The translations under genes were made by a program, and so were the position numbers. A stretch of 64,000 nucleotides of DNA from Microbispora corallina (GTDB lineage Bacteria > Actinomycetota > Actinomycetes > Streptosporangiales > Streptosporangiaceae), in contig NZ_BOOC01000009.1 in assembly GCF_016863035.1 (NCBI RefSeq), positions 62,001-126,000 of the forward strand, in the 5' to 3' direction. The notes under the pieces were generated by a model. The model ran no database searches. It worked only from the letters and a program-made list of their open reading frames with translations, and had not been told where the DNA came from. Of the stretch, positions 42,940 through 51,588 are shown in pieces; within the stretch, counting starts at the first letter, position 1; every line of letters begins with the position of its first letter.

Positions 42940-43207
42940 CGACGGCGCGGGGCCCGCGGAGGGCAGGGCCGAGGAGAGTCTCGGCGACGCCCAGGAGATG
43001 TCGTCCCGGGAGCTGACCGTGTACGAGGCGGTCGCCACGCTGAACGTGGACGAACGCCCCGCGACGGTCTCCGAGATCGCGGGGATGACCGAGCTGCCGG
43101 AGGACGACGTGCGCCGGGCGCTCGGCGGCCTCGCCGACGGCGGACGGCTGGTCCGCGACGGCGAGGCCTACAAGCTCGGCGCCCACGACTGGGGGCTCGA
43201 CTACTGA
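42932..43207 (+). CDS. Small winged-helix-like protein
   Basis: 91 residues. Helix-strand pattern ELTVYEAVATLNVDERPATV, EIAGMTELPEDDVRRALGGL, GRLVRDGEAYKLG is that of a single winged-helix (MarR/ScpB-like) DNA-binding or dimerisation domain. Start ATG 42932 lies inside the preceding gene. Third cistron of the small-protein operon. Confidence 0.72.
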   Translation: MRDDGAGPAEGRAEESLGDAQEMSSRELTVYEAVATLNVDERPATVSEIAGMTELPEDDVRRALGGLADGGRLVRDGEAYKLGAHDWGLDY

Positions 43208-43279
43208 CGGCGGCGGGGCGGGGCCGGCGGGCGCCCGCCCCCACACGCGTGGCGAGCCGCGGCAGGCCCCGCCCGCGCG

Positions 43280-43654
43280 TCAGGAGCAGGCGGCGGCCAG
43301 GTCCTGGGTGGCCTGGGTGGCCTTGGTGGCGAACTGGCTGAGCTTCGCCGCCGCCCCCGGGTCCGAGACGTCGATCTTGAACGACGCCCACGAGTCGGCC
43401 ATGCCGACCAGCGCGGTCTTGAGGTCGCCGTCGGCCTTGCCCGACAGGTCCTTCAGCTTCGCCGCGAGGTCCTTGGTCGCCGTGTTGATGCCGTCGATGT
43501 TCCCCGCCGACGCGCCGGCCTTGGTGCTGTAGTCGGTGAACGCCTGGGTCGCCTCCTGGCACACCGAAGCCTGGGCGCTGCCCCCGCAGGCGGCGGTCAG
43601 GGTGAGAAGGGCGGACGCCGCGGCGACGACGAGGGAGCTCTTGAGGATGTTCAT
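43280..43654 (-). CDS. Small helical lipoprotein
   Basis: 124 residues from ATG 43652-43654 (AGGAAGG upstream). Signal peptide with lipobox LTAAC, then a Cys-framed alpha-helical domain (SVCQEATQAFTDYSTKAGAS ... QDLAAACS); the two mature Cys residues near each end may form a disulfide. Resembles abundant small actinomycete cell-envelope lipoproteins of unknown role. Convergent with the small-protein operon and divergent from the LacI gene. Confidence 0.8.
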   Translation of the reverse strand: MNILKSSLVVAAASALLTLTAACGGSAQASVCQEATQAFTDYSTKAGASAGNIDGINTATKDLAAKLKDLSGKADGDLKTALVGMADSWASFKIDVSDPGAAAKLSQFATKATQATQDLAAACS

Positions 43655-43788
43655 GATGCCTTCCTGGTGATCTGTGACGCCGCTGACGTTAGGGACGCCT
43701 GCTTGCGGATCACTTTCACGGCGCTTACAGATCGGGATCCCCGATGGGAACGGCGATCGAGCGCCGCTGGCGACGGTCCGCGCCGTCG

Positions 43789-43794
43789 TATGCT
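43789..43794 (+). promoter_or_regulatory. Leaderless -10 box of the first LacI gene
   Basis: TATGCT ends 7 nt before ATG 43802, with no ribosome site. The same flank (TCGTAT..TTGCGCCCATGAC) precedes the paralogous gene at 45335. Confidence 0.5.
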
Positions 43795-43801
43795 TGCGCC
43801 C

Positions 43802-44794
43802 ATGACGCGACGGCTTGCAGAGGTTGCGAAAAAGGTCGGGGTCAGCGAGGCCACGGTGAGTCGCGTCCTCAATGGCAAGGCGGGGGTCTCCGAGGCCACC
43901 CGTGAGGCCGTGCTGACGGCCCTGGACGTGCTCGGGTACGAGCGGCCCACCCAGCTGCGCGGGGAACGCGCCCGGCTGGTGGGCCTGGTGCTCCCCGAGC
44001 TGCAGAACCCGATCTTCCCCGCGTTCGCCGAGGTGGTCGGCGGCGCCCTGGCCCAGCAGGGGTTCACGCCCGTCCTGTGCACCCGCACGGTCGGCGGGAT
44101 CTCCGAGGCCGACTACGTCGACCTGCTCCTGCAGCAGCAGGTGTCCGGCGTCGTGTTCGCCGGCGGCCTCTACACCCAGACCGGTGTGGTCCACGAGCAC
44201 TACCTGCGTCTGGTGGAGCGCCGCCTGCCGACCGTGCTGGTGAACGCGGCGGCCGACCACTGGGAGTTCCCGCGGGTCTCCTGCGACGACAAGATCGCCG
44301 TCGAGCAGGCCCTCGGGCACCTGCGCGCCCTGGGCCACGAGCACATCGGGCTGATCGTCGGCCCGCCCGACCACATGCCGTCCATCCGGAAGCTGGAGGC
44401 GTTCCGCGCGGCGGGCGGCGAGCTGGTCGAGCACACCATGCACTCGCTGGAGGGCGGCCACGCGGCGGCGCTCAAGTTCGTCCGCCAGGGCGTCACCGGC
44501 CTGATCTGCGGCAGCGACCCGCTCGCGTTGGGGGCGATCCGCGCCGCCCGCCGCGCGGGCCGCCGGGTGCCGGACGACGTGTCGGTGGTCGGCTACGACG
44601 ACTCCGCGCTGATGACCTGCGTGGACCCGCCCCTGACGACTGTGCGCCAGCCCATCGAGGCGATGGGCCGGGCCGCGGTCGAGCTCCTGCTGAGCCAGAT
44701 GGAGGGCGCCGCGGTCGCCACCGGCGAGCTGCTGTTCGAGCCCGAGCTCGTGGTGCGATCCTCCACCGGCCGGGTCGGCGTCGCGGTGAGCTGA
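43802..44794 (+). CDS. LacI family regulator, paralogue 1 (internal deletion)
   Basis: 330 residues. LacI helix-turn-helix RRLAEVAKKVGVSEATVSRV plus hinge helix VLTALDVLGYERP, then the sugar-binding-protein-like core (IRAARRAGRRVPDDVSVVGY, DDSALMTCVDPPLTTVRQP). It is highly similar to the gene at 45335 along its whole length, but eight residues are missing in the core, between AFRA and VEHTM. DNA recognition helices are identical, so the two should compete for the same operator. It is 540 bp upstream of its paralogue. Confidence 0.94.
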   Translation: MTRRLAEVAKKVGVSEATVSRVLNGKAGVSEATREAVLTALDVLGYERPTQLRGERARLVGLVLPELQNPIFPAFAEVVGGALAQQGFTPVLCTRTVGGISEADYVDLLLQQQVSGVVFAGGLYTQTGVVHEHYLRLVERRLPTVLVNAAADHWEFPRVSCDDKIAVEQALGHLRALGHEHIGLIVGPPDHMPSIRKLEAFRAAGGELVEHTMHSLEGGHAAALKFVRQGVTGLICGSDPLALGAIRAARRAGRRVPDDVSVVGYDDSALMTCVDPPLTTVRQPIEAMGRAAVELLLSQMEGAAVATGELLFEPELVVRSSTGRVGVAVS

Positions 44795-44819
44795 GCTCGT
44801 CCCCATGCTTGGGGGTGAG

Positions 44820-44852
44820 CCCGGAGGAGGAGGCGTCCACTCCTCCTCCGGG
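44820..44852. terminator. 13-bp hairpin after LacI paralogue 1
   Basis: CCCGGAGGAGGAG (44820-44832) pairs perfectly with CTCCTCCTCCGGG (44840-44852), 7-nt loop. It separates the two LacI genes transcriptionally. Confidence 0.75.
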
Positions 44853-45322
44853 TGTCCCGTTCCGATCCGGGCGTGACCACGACGCGTACGCCTCGAACTC
44901 GGAGACCTGCCCGGCAGCCCGGCCGGCGGTGCCGGTGAAGGTCAGGCCCGGCTGTCGCGCGCGCTTGGTGACGGCGGCGTGGTCCCGGGAGGCTCGGGTG
45001 CCGGCGGGGAGGCGGACGTCACGGCGACGGCGGCTCCGGATCTTCTCATGGAGGCCCTTTCGCAGGAGGATCCGAGAGATGCGGCGTGACGCGGGACCGC
45101 CACATCTCTGACTGGGCGAGTGGCCCACACGATAAGTTGGCGAACAACCAACTGCAATATTTCGACGAGAAGTCGTAAGATAACGCCCGTGTCACGACCA
45201 GCCCTCGTCCCAGCTGACGCCGTCATGGACCGCTCCCTGCCGCGGCGAGATTCCTCGGATGCCTGGACGGCGTCCGCCGACCCTGAGCGCAAGCCGATGA
45301 AATCTCTTGCGCTATTTGTCGT

Positions 45323-45328
45323 ATAGTT
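45323..45328 (+). promoter_or_regulatory. Leaderless -10 box of the second LacI gene
   Basis: TATAGT ends 6 nt before ATG 45335. The surrounding bases match those of paralogue 1, so the duplicated unit included the promoter. Confidence 0.5.
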
Positions 45329-45334
45329 GCGCCC

Positions 45335-46348
45335 ATGACACGACGGCTTGCGGAAGTGGCCAAGAAGGTGGGCGTGAGCGAGGCGACGGTGAGTCGCGTC
45401 CTCAACGGCAAGCCGGGCGTCTCCGACGCCACCCGGGAGGCGGTGCTCACGGCCCTCGACGTGCTCGGGTACGAGCGCCCCACCCAGTTGCGGGGCGACC
45501 GCGGACGGCTCGTCGGCCTCGTCCTCCCCGAGTTGCAAAACCCGATCTTCCCGGCGTTCGCCGAGGTGGTGGGCGGCGCCCTCGCGCAGCAGGGGTTCAC
45601 CTCGGTCCTGTGCACCCGCACGGTCGGCGGCGTCTCCGAGGCCGACTACGTCGACCTGCTGCTCCAGCAGCACGTGTCGGGGATGGTCTTCGCGGGCGGC
45701 CTGTACGCCCAGGGGGACGCCTCGCACAGCCACTACGAGCGGGTGCTGGAGCGCAAGCTGCCCATCGTCCTGGTCAACGCCGCGGTCGAGCACCTCGGCT
45801 TCCCGCAGGTGTCCTGCGACGACGTGGCGGCCTCCGAGATCGCGCTCGCCCACCTGCTGGCCCTCGGCCACACGCAGGTGGCGCTCCTGCTCGGCCCGCC
45901 CGATCACGTGCCGTCGCAGCGCAAGCTCGCCGCCTTCCGCGCGTACGCGCGGGCCAACGGCGTGGAGCTGCCCGCCGACCACGTCGAGCACACGATGTTC
46001 TCGCTGGAGGGAGGCCACGCGGCGGCCGCCCGCATGGTCCGCCGCGGGATCACCGGCATCGTCTGCGCGAGCGACGTGCTCGCGCTGGGGGCCATCCGGG
46101 CCGCCCGCAGGGCCGGCCTCTCGGTGCCCGATGACGTCTCGGTCATCGGATACGACGACTCGGCCCTGATGAACTGCACCGACCCGCCCCTCACGACCGT
46201 GCGGCAGCCGATCGACGCCATGGGCCGGGCCGCGGTCGAGCTCCTCGTGGCGCAGATCGACGCCGCCGTCGTTCCCGGTGACGAGCTGCTCTTCGAGCCG
46301 GAGCTGGTCGTCCGGGCGTCCACCGCGCCGGCTCCCAGGAAGGTGTGA
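45335..46348 (+). CDS. LacI family regulator, paralogue 2
   Basis: 337 residues, full-length LacI/GalR protein with the same recognition helix as paralogue 1 and a complete effector domain (FRAYARANGVELPADHVEHT). It directly precedes the sugar transporter operon and is its likely repressor. Alpha-glucosides such as maltose or nigerose are plausible inducers given the downstream enzymes. Confidence 0.95.
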   Translation: MTRRLAEVAKKVGVSEATVSRVLNGKPGVSDATREAVLTALDVLGYERPTQLRGDRGRLVGLVLPELQNPIFPAFAEVVGGALAQQGFTSVLCTRTVGGVSEADYVDLLLQQHVSGMVFAGGLYAQGDASHSHYERVLERKLPIVLVNAAVEHLGFPQVSCDDVAASEIALAHLLALGHTQVALLLGPPDHVPSQRKLAAFRAYARANGVELPADHVEHTMFSLEGGHAAAARMVRRGITGIVCASDVLALGAIRAARRAGLSVPDDVSVIGYDDSALMNCTDPPLTTVRQPIDAMGRAAVELLVAQIDAAVVPGDELLFEPELVVRASTAPAPRKV

Positions 46349-46392
46349 CCCTTTCCTGTCTGGACGCCCGCCCGGCTGCGAGATCTCATGTC

Positions 46393-46421
46393 AGTGACAC
46401 ACCCGTAACTGTCACTTTTTT
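46393..46421 (+). terminator. Intrinsic terminator with U-tract after LacI paralogue 2
   Basis: AGTGACA (46393-46399) and TGTCACT (46410-46416) form a 7-bp stem followed by a run of T to 46421. This is a classical rho-independent form, rare in such GC-rich DNA. It would uncouple the regulator from the transporter operon. Confidence 0.5.
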
Positions 46422-46431
46422 GCACAGTGCA
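46421..46431. promoter_or_regulatory. TGCACAGTGCA palindrome, candidate LacI operator
   Basis: A perfect 5-1-5 inverted repeat between the LacI gene and the binding-protein gene, 130 bp before the latter. Size and symmetry suit a LacI-family dimer. Confidence 0.45.
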
Positions 46432-46560
46432 TGACGAACTATTGCTCCCACATGCATGCCTCTGTATGTTTCTCGCAACCGAGCGGATCGGGGCGCTCCA
46501 GCCGGCCCCGGGACGCGTGCTCCAACGGGTCGTGGTGCGCGGTTCCAGAAGGGAACGATG

Positions 46561-47943
46561 ATGAAAGCCCAGAAGCTCTCGATACTGCTGGTCTCGGGAC
46601 TCACCCTCGCGGCCGCGGCCGCCTGCGGCTCCGACGACGGCGGCAGCGGTGGCAGCAAGACCAGTGCGGCACCCGGCGGCGCCGCAGGGCCGGTCTCTAT
46701 CTCGATCAACTGTGAGCCGCCGAAGACGAACAAGGCGCAGCGCGCGACCTTCGAAGAGGACGTGGCGGCCTTCCAGAAGCTGAACCCGAACATCAAGATC
46801 GAGAAGGTCACCGACGCCTTCCCCTGCTACGACCCGAAGACCTTCGAGCCCAAGCTCGCCAGTGGCGACCTGGAGACGGTCTTCTACGTCAACTTCCCCA
46901 ACGTGGGCCGCCTCATCGCGAGCGGGCAGGCCGCGGACATCACGCCGTACGTCAACGACCTCAAGACGTTCGCGGACTACAACAACGAGATCGACATGTT
47001 CAAGAAGGACGGCAAGGTCTACGGCCTGCCGACCGACGGCTACGGCATGGGTCTCGTCTACAACAAGGCGGTCTTCACCAAGGCCGGCCTCGACCCGAAC
47101 AACCCGCCCAAGACCTGGGCCGAGGTGCAGGCCGCCGCGAAGAAGATCGCGGGGCTCGGCCAGGGGTACGTCGGATACGGCGAGTACAGCGGCAACAACG
47201 TCGGCGGCTGGCACTTCACCGCCTCCATCTACGGCCGCGGCGGCTCGGTCATCAGCGACGACGGCAAGAAGGCCGCCTTCAACAGCCCCGAGGGCAAGGC
47301 CGTGCTGCAGAACCTCCAGCAGATGCGCTGGGTCGACAACAGCATGGGCTCCCAGCTCTACATCGAGTGGCCGGCCCTGATGAAGGCCATGGCCGGCGGC
47401 AAGATGGGCATGATGCTGGGCGCGCCCGACGTGCTCATCTCGCTGCGCAACGACTTCGGCGGCAAGTTCGAGAACTACGCCATCACCGCGCAGCCCGAGG
47501 CCAAGGCCCTGTTCAACGGCGGCGCCGGCTACATGATCAACCCGAAGGCCACGCCGGAGCAGATCAAGGCCGGCCTCAAGTGGATCGAGTACGAGTTCCT
47601 CACCCCCGGCAAGGGCCAGCTCGACTACGTGCGGGCCAAGGGCCAGGGCCTGACCGTCGGCCAGCCCTACCCGGACCTGTACCGCCCGGACACCCCCTCC
47701 GGCCAGGCGGTCGACCAGCTGCGCAAGGACAACGCCAACATCGACGCGGGCCAGTTCGCCGGATGGGTGGAGGGCTCCAAGGGCATCCCGCCGAAGGCGG
47801 AGCCTGGGCCGTACGCGCAGGAGATCTACGCGATCCTCGACACCCCGATGTCGGCCGTCCTCACCAGGAAGGACGCCAACGTCGACCAGCTCCTCTCCGA
47901 CGCGGAGGCGAAGGTCAACTCGCTGCTGGCATCCAAGGGCTGA
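46561..47943 (+). CDS. Sugar ABC transporter substrate-binding lipoprotein (family 1)
   Basis: 460 residues from ATG 46561 (AAGGGA 6 nt upstream; ATG 46558 is also possible). Signal peptide with lipobox AAAAC, Gly/Ser linker, then a type 1 extracellular solute-binding fold (LPTDGYGMGLVYNKAVFTKA, AGLDPNNPPKTWAEV, AAFNSPEGKAVLQ). Aromatic residues in the clefts (SQLYIEWPALMKA) fit an oligosaccharide ligand. First gene of the operon with two permeases and two glycosidases. Confidence 0.93.
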   Translation: MKAQKLSILLVSGLTLAAAAACGSDDGGSGGSKTSAAPGGAAGPVSISINCEPPKTNKAQRATFEEDVAAFQKLNPNIKIEKVTDAFPCYDPKTFEPKLASGDLETVFYVNFPNVGRLIASGQAADITPYVNDLKTFADYNNEIDMFKKDGKVYGLPTDGYGMGLVYNKAVFTKAGLDPNNPPKTWAEVQAAAKKIAGLGQGYVGYGEYSGNNVGGWHFTASIYGRGGSVISDDGKKAAFNSPEGKAVLQNLQQMRWVDNSMGSQLYIEWPALMKAMAGGKMGMMLGAPDVLISLRNDFGGKFENYAITAQPEAKALFNGGAGYMINPKATPEQIKAGLKWIEYEFLTPGKGQLDYVRAKGQGLTVGQPYPDLYRPDTPSGQAVDQLRKDNANIDAGQFAGWVEGSKGIPPKAEPGPYAQEIYAILDTPMSAVLTRKDANVDQLLSDAEAKVNSLLASKG

Positions 47944-48030
47944 CCGTTCGATAATCCGGGGCGCCGTGCCGTGACCGAAACCCGCGCGCGGCCGGCGCCC
48001 CGGCAATCACGTCGAGATCGGAACACAACG

Positions 48031-48957
48031 ATGACCACAGCGAGCATCCCGGTGACGAGCGGCGGCAGGCGGCGGGAGCCGACCAGGCTGCGCCGCCTCG
48101 TCCAGCGGAACGTGACCGCCTACGGCTTCCTGTGCGGCGCACTGATCTGTTTCGCGTTCTTCTCCTGGTATCCGATGATCCGGGAGGTCATCCTCAGCTT
48201 CCAGAAGACGAACTTCGTGGACCCGCCGAAGTGGGTGGGGCTGGCGAACTTCCGCACCGTCGTCAACGACCCGGCCTTCGGGCCGGCGTGGGTCAACACG
48301 GCGCTGTTCACCGTGCTCGCCCTGCTGTGCGGCTACGGAGTCCCGTTCGTCACGGCGATCGTCCTCAACGAGCTGCGGCACGCGCGCGCCTATCTGCGCT
48401 TCGTCGTCTACCTTCCGGTGATGCTGCCGCCGGCGGTGAGCGTCCTGCTGTTCCAGTGGTTCTACAACCCCGACTACGGGCTGTTCAACCAGATCCTCGG
48501 CTTCGTCCACCTGCCGGGACTGCAATGGCTCAACTCGACGAGCACGGCGCTGATCTCGCTGGTCATCGTCTCCACGTGGATGAACATGGGCAGCGGAACG
48601 CTGATCTACCTCGCCGCCCTGCAGACCATCCCGAGCGAGCTGTACGAGGCCGCCGAGCTCGACGGCGCCGGCCTCTTCAAGCGGATCCGGCACGTGACGA
48701 TCCCGCAGACCAGGCTGATCCTGCTGGTGATGCTCCTGCTGCAGATCGTCGCGACGATGCAGGTGTTCATCGAGCCGTACCTGCTCACCGGCGGCGGTCC
48801 CGAGAACGCCACGGTCAGCGTCGTCTACCTCATGTACCAGTACGCCTTCAACTTCGGCAACCTCAACGCCGGCAACGCGCTCGGTCTGATGCTCATGATC
48901 GTGCTCATGGTGTTCTCCGCGATCTACCTGCGCGTCTCGCGCGACAACACGGTGTGA
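48031..48957 (+). CDS. Sugar ABC transporter permease 1
   Basis: 308 residues, six membrane helices, MalF-like. The EAA loop reads ELYEAAELDGAGLFKRIRHV, the contact site for the ATPase. No ATPase gene lies in this operon; actinomycete sugar importers of this class usually share the MsiK ATPase encoded elsewhere. Confidence 0.93.
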   Translation: MTTASIPVTSGGRRREPTRLRRLVQRNVTAYGFLCGALICFAFFSWYPMIREVILSFQKTNFVDPPKWVGLANFRTVVNDPAFGPAWVNTALFTVLALLCGYGVPFVTAIVLNELRHARAYLRFVVYLPVMLPPAVSVLLFQWFYNPDYGLFNQILGFVHLPGLQWLNSTSTALISLVIVSTWMNMGSGTLIYLAALQTIPSELYEAAELDGAGLFKRIRHVTIPQTRLILLVMLLLQIVATMQVFIEPYLLTGGGPENATVSVVYLMYQYAFNFGNLNAGNALGLMLMIVLMVFSAIYLRVSRDNTV

Positions 48958-48968
48958 GGGGAGCGTCC

Positions 48969-49952
48969 ATGTCCAACGTCACGGTCATGCCGGGCCGTCC
49001 GGCCGGCACCTCGTCCACGCCCGCGGGCGGGGACCACCGGGGACGCCCGCGCCGGCGGCCCCGCAAGCCCATCAACACGCAGTTCCGCACCGCCGTCTCG
49101 CCGCACCAGCTCAACACGACCCGTGGCCGGATCGTCTACTGGATCGTCCTGGTGGTCGTGGTGGTCAGCTTCACCGCCGCGTTCGTCTTCCCGCTGTACT
49201 GGATGATCACGGGCGCGATGAAGTCCACGGAGGAGCTCAACTCGATCCCGCCGACGTTCCTGCCGGAGCACTTCTCGTTCGACGGCTACCTCCAGGCGTG
49301 GGATCTGCTCGACCTGGGCACGCTGCTCGGCAACACCGCCGTCTACGCGGGCGGCGCCTGGCTGCTGACGCTCGCGGTCGACGTCTCCGCGGCCTACGCC
49401 CTGTCGAAGCTCCGCCCGGCGTTCGGCAAGGTCGTCCTGGCGCTGATGCTGTCGACGCTGATGATCCCGCCCATGGTCATAATGCTTCCGGCGTACCTGA
49501 CGGTGAAGGACGTGCCGTTCTTCCACTGGAACCTGCTCAACACCCCGTGGGCGATCTGGTTGCCGGCCGCGGCGAACGGCTTCAACGTCTTCCTGCTCAA
49601 GCGCTTCTTCGACTCGATCCCACGGGAGCTGCTCGAAGCCGCCGAGATCGACGGCGCGTCGCCGCTCCGCATCCTGTGGTCGGTGGTGATGCCGATCTCC
49701 CGGCCCATCCTCGGCGTGGTGTCCATCCTGACCGTCGTGAACGTGTGGCGGGACTTCGTCTGGCCGCTGCTGGTCCTGCCCGACAGCGAGAAGATGTCCG
49801 TGAGCATCGGCATCGCCTCGCTCTCCTCGCAGATGCCGCAGAACGTCCTGGTCGCCTCCCTGGTGATCGCGAGCATCCCGACCATCGTCGTGTTCTTCCT
49901 GTTCCAGCGGCACATCATGGCGGGCCTCACCGCCGGAAGCCTCAAGGGCTGA
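48969..49952 (+). CDS. Sugar ABC transporter permease 2
   Basis: 327 residues, six membrane helices, MalG-like, with EAA loop ELLEAAEIDGASPLRILWSV. The N-terminal 55 residues are basic and Pro/Arg-rich (DHRGRPRRRPRKPIN), longer than usual. Ends GLTAGSLKG, the normal MalG C-terminus. Eleven bp after permease 1. Confidence 0.93.
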   Translation: MSNVTVMPGRPAGTSSTPAGGDHRGRPRRRPRKPINTQFRTAVSPHQLNTTRGRIVYWIVLVVVVVSFTAAFVFPLYWMITGAMKSTEELNSIPPTFLPEHFSFDGYLQAWDLLDLGTLLGNTAVYAGGAWLLTLAVDVSAAYALSKLRPAFGKVVLALMLSTLMIPPMVIMLPAYLTVKDVPFFHWNLLNTPWAIWLPAAANGFNVFLLKRFFDSIPRELLEAAEIDGASPLRILWSVVMPISRPILGVVSILTVVNVWRDFVWPLLVLPDSEKMSVSIGIASLSSQMPQNVLVASLVIASIPTIVVFFLFQRHIMAGLTAGSLKG

Positions 49953-49982
49953 CCCCTTCACCCGTAAGGAGTTGTATTCAGC

Positions 49983-51566
49983 ATGCCCGGCAGCACGCCC
50001 CCGGGGACGACCCCGGACCGCGGATGGTGGCGAGGGGCGGCGATCTACCAGGTCTACCTGCGCAGCTTCGCCGACGGCAACGGCGACGGGACGGGAGACC
50101 TAGCAGGCCTCCGGTCGCGTCTGCAGTACCTGGCCGACCTCGGTGTGGACGCCATCTGGCTCAACCCCTGGTATCCCTCGCCCATGGCCGACGGCGGCTA
50201 CGACGTCGCCGACTACCGCAGCATCGAGCCCGTGTTCGGCACGCTGGCCGAGGCGGAGAAGCTGATCGAGGAGGCCCACGACCTGGGCATCCGCACGATC
50301 GTCGACGTCGTCCCGAACCACGCCTCCGACCAGCACGCCTGGTTCCGTGAGGCGCTGGCGGCCGGTCCCGGTTCGGAGGCCCGGGAGCGGTTCTGGTTCC
50401 GGCCCGGCGTCGGCGACGGCCCCCCGAACGGCTGGCAGTCGATCTTCGGCGGCCCCGCCTGGACGCAGGTCCCGGACGGCGAGTGGTACCTGCACCTGTT
50501 CGCGCCCGAGCAGCCCGACTTCAACTGGAACAACCCCGCCGTGCGCGAGGAGTTCCTCGACGTCCTGCGCTTCTGGTTCGACCGGGGCGTGGACGGCGTC
50601 CGCATCGACTCGGCGGCCGTCCTGGTCAAGGACCTCGACAGCGTCGAGGAGTCGTACACCGACCACGACGGCGTCCACGACATCTACCGCGAGTGGCGGC
50701 GGGTGTCCGACTCGTACGGCGGGCGGATCCTCATCGGCGAGGTGTGGCTGCCCGACCAGGACCGGTTCGCCAACTACCTGCGCGCCGACGAGCTCCACAC
50801 CGCGTTCAACTTCGACTTCCTGTCGAGCGCGTGGGAGCCGGCCGCGCTGCGGGCCAGCATCGACCTCACGCTCGCCACGCACCTGTCGCTCGACGCGCCC
50901 GCCACCTGGGTGCTGTCCAACCACGACGTCGCCCGCCCCGTCACCCGGTACGGCCGGGCCGTCACGTCCTGGGACAACGCCGACCGCCGGGACGGCATGG
51001 CCTCCGACCTGGAGCTCGGCCGCCGGCGGGCCCGGGCCGCGGCCCTGCTCGCCATGGCCCTGCCGGGCAGCGTCTACGTGTACCAGGGGGAGGAGCTCGG
51101 CCTGAACGAGGTCGAGGACATCCCCGAGGAGCTCATCGACGACCCCATGTGGGAGCGTTCCGGGCACACGGTCCGCGGCCGCGACGGCTGCCGGGTGCCG
51201 CTGCCGTGGTCGGGCGACGAGCCGCCGTTCGGGTACAGCACCGGCAGCCCCTGGCTGCCCCAGCCCGCCTCCTGGCGGAACCTGACGGTCGAGGCGCAGC
51301 AGGAGGACCCCGAGTCCATGCTCTGCCTCTACCGGGCGGCCCTGCGCCTGCGCCGCCGCCTGCTCGGTGACGGCACGATCGCCTGGCTGCCCCTCGGCGA
51401 CGAGGTGCTGGCCTTCGTCCGCGACTCGGGGCTGATCTGCGTGGTCAACCTCGGCTCCGCCCCCGTCGATCTCCCGGCGCACGACTCCGTCCTGCTGGCC
51501 AGCGGCCCGCTGGCCGACGGGCGGCTCCCCTCCGACACCGCTGTCTGGCTCACCCCCCTGTCCTGA
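49983..51566 (+). CDS. GH13 alpha-glucosidase-like enzyme
   Basis: 527 residues, no signal peptide, so it acts on imported oligosaccharide. GH13 regions: I DVVPNH, II GVDGVRIDSA with nucleophile D209, III GEVW with acid E253, IV LSNHD with D315. Sequence pattern (WWRGAAIYQVYLRSFADGNG) places it with oligo-1,6-/alpha-glucosidases. AAGGAG lies 10 nt before ATG 49983. It would finish degradation of alpha-gluco-oligosaccharides brought in by the transporter. Confidence 0.93.
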   Translation: MPGSTPPGTTPDRGWWRGAAIYQVYLRSFADGNGDGTGDLAGLRSRLQYLADLGVDAIWLNPWYPSPMADGGYDVADYRSIEPVFGTLAEAEKLIEEAHDLGIRTIVDVVPNHASDQHAWFREALAAGPGSEARERFWFRPGVGDGPPNGWQSIFGGPAWTQVPDGEWYLHLFAPEQPDFNWNNPAVREEFLDVLRFWFDRGVDGVRIDSAAVLVKDLDSVEESYTDHDGVHDIYREWRRVSDSYGGRILIGEVWLPDQDRFANYLRADELHTAFNFDFLSSAWEPAALRASIDLTLATHLSLDAPATWVLSNHDVARPVTRYGRAVTSWDNADRRDGMASDLELGRRRARAAALLAMALPGSVYVYQGEELGLNEVEDIPEELIDDPMWERSGHTVRGRDGCRVPLPWSGDEPPFGYSTGSPWLPQPASWRNLTVEAQQEDPESMLCLYRAALRLRRRLLGDGTIAWLPLGDEVLAFVRDSGLICVVNLGSAPVDLPAHDSVLLASGPLADGRLPSDTAVWLTPLS

Positions 51567-51588
51567 CGTCTCCTAAGGCGGTCGATCC

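Larger units (their letters stand above)
44795..45334. other. 540-bp intergenic region between the LacI paralogues
   Basis: Contains a strong terminator (44820-44852), then high-GC sequence to about 45110, then an AT-rich promoter-like part with the dyad AGTTGG-N7-CCAACT (45135-45153). A minus-strand 94-codon frame (45226 to 44942) starts with a hydrophobic helix and has a GGGAG upstream, but its codon bias is poor. I see no supported gene. Confidence 0.55.

Noticed and set aside
44942-45226. 94-codon minus-strand frame starting with a hydrophobic helix
   Set aside because: It has a GGGAG upstream, but codon third positions are not GC-biased, the last half is Pro/Ser filler, and it covers the promoter region of the second LacI gene. 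Too weak to call.
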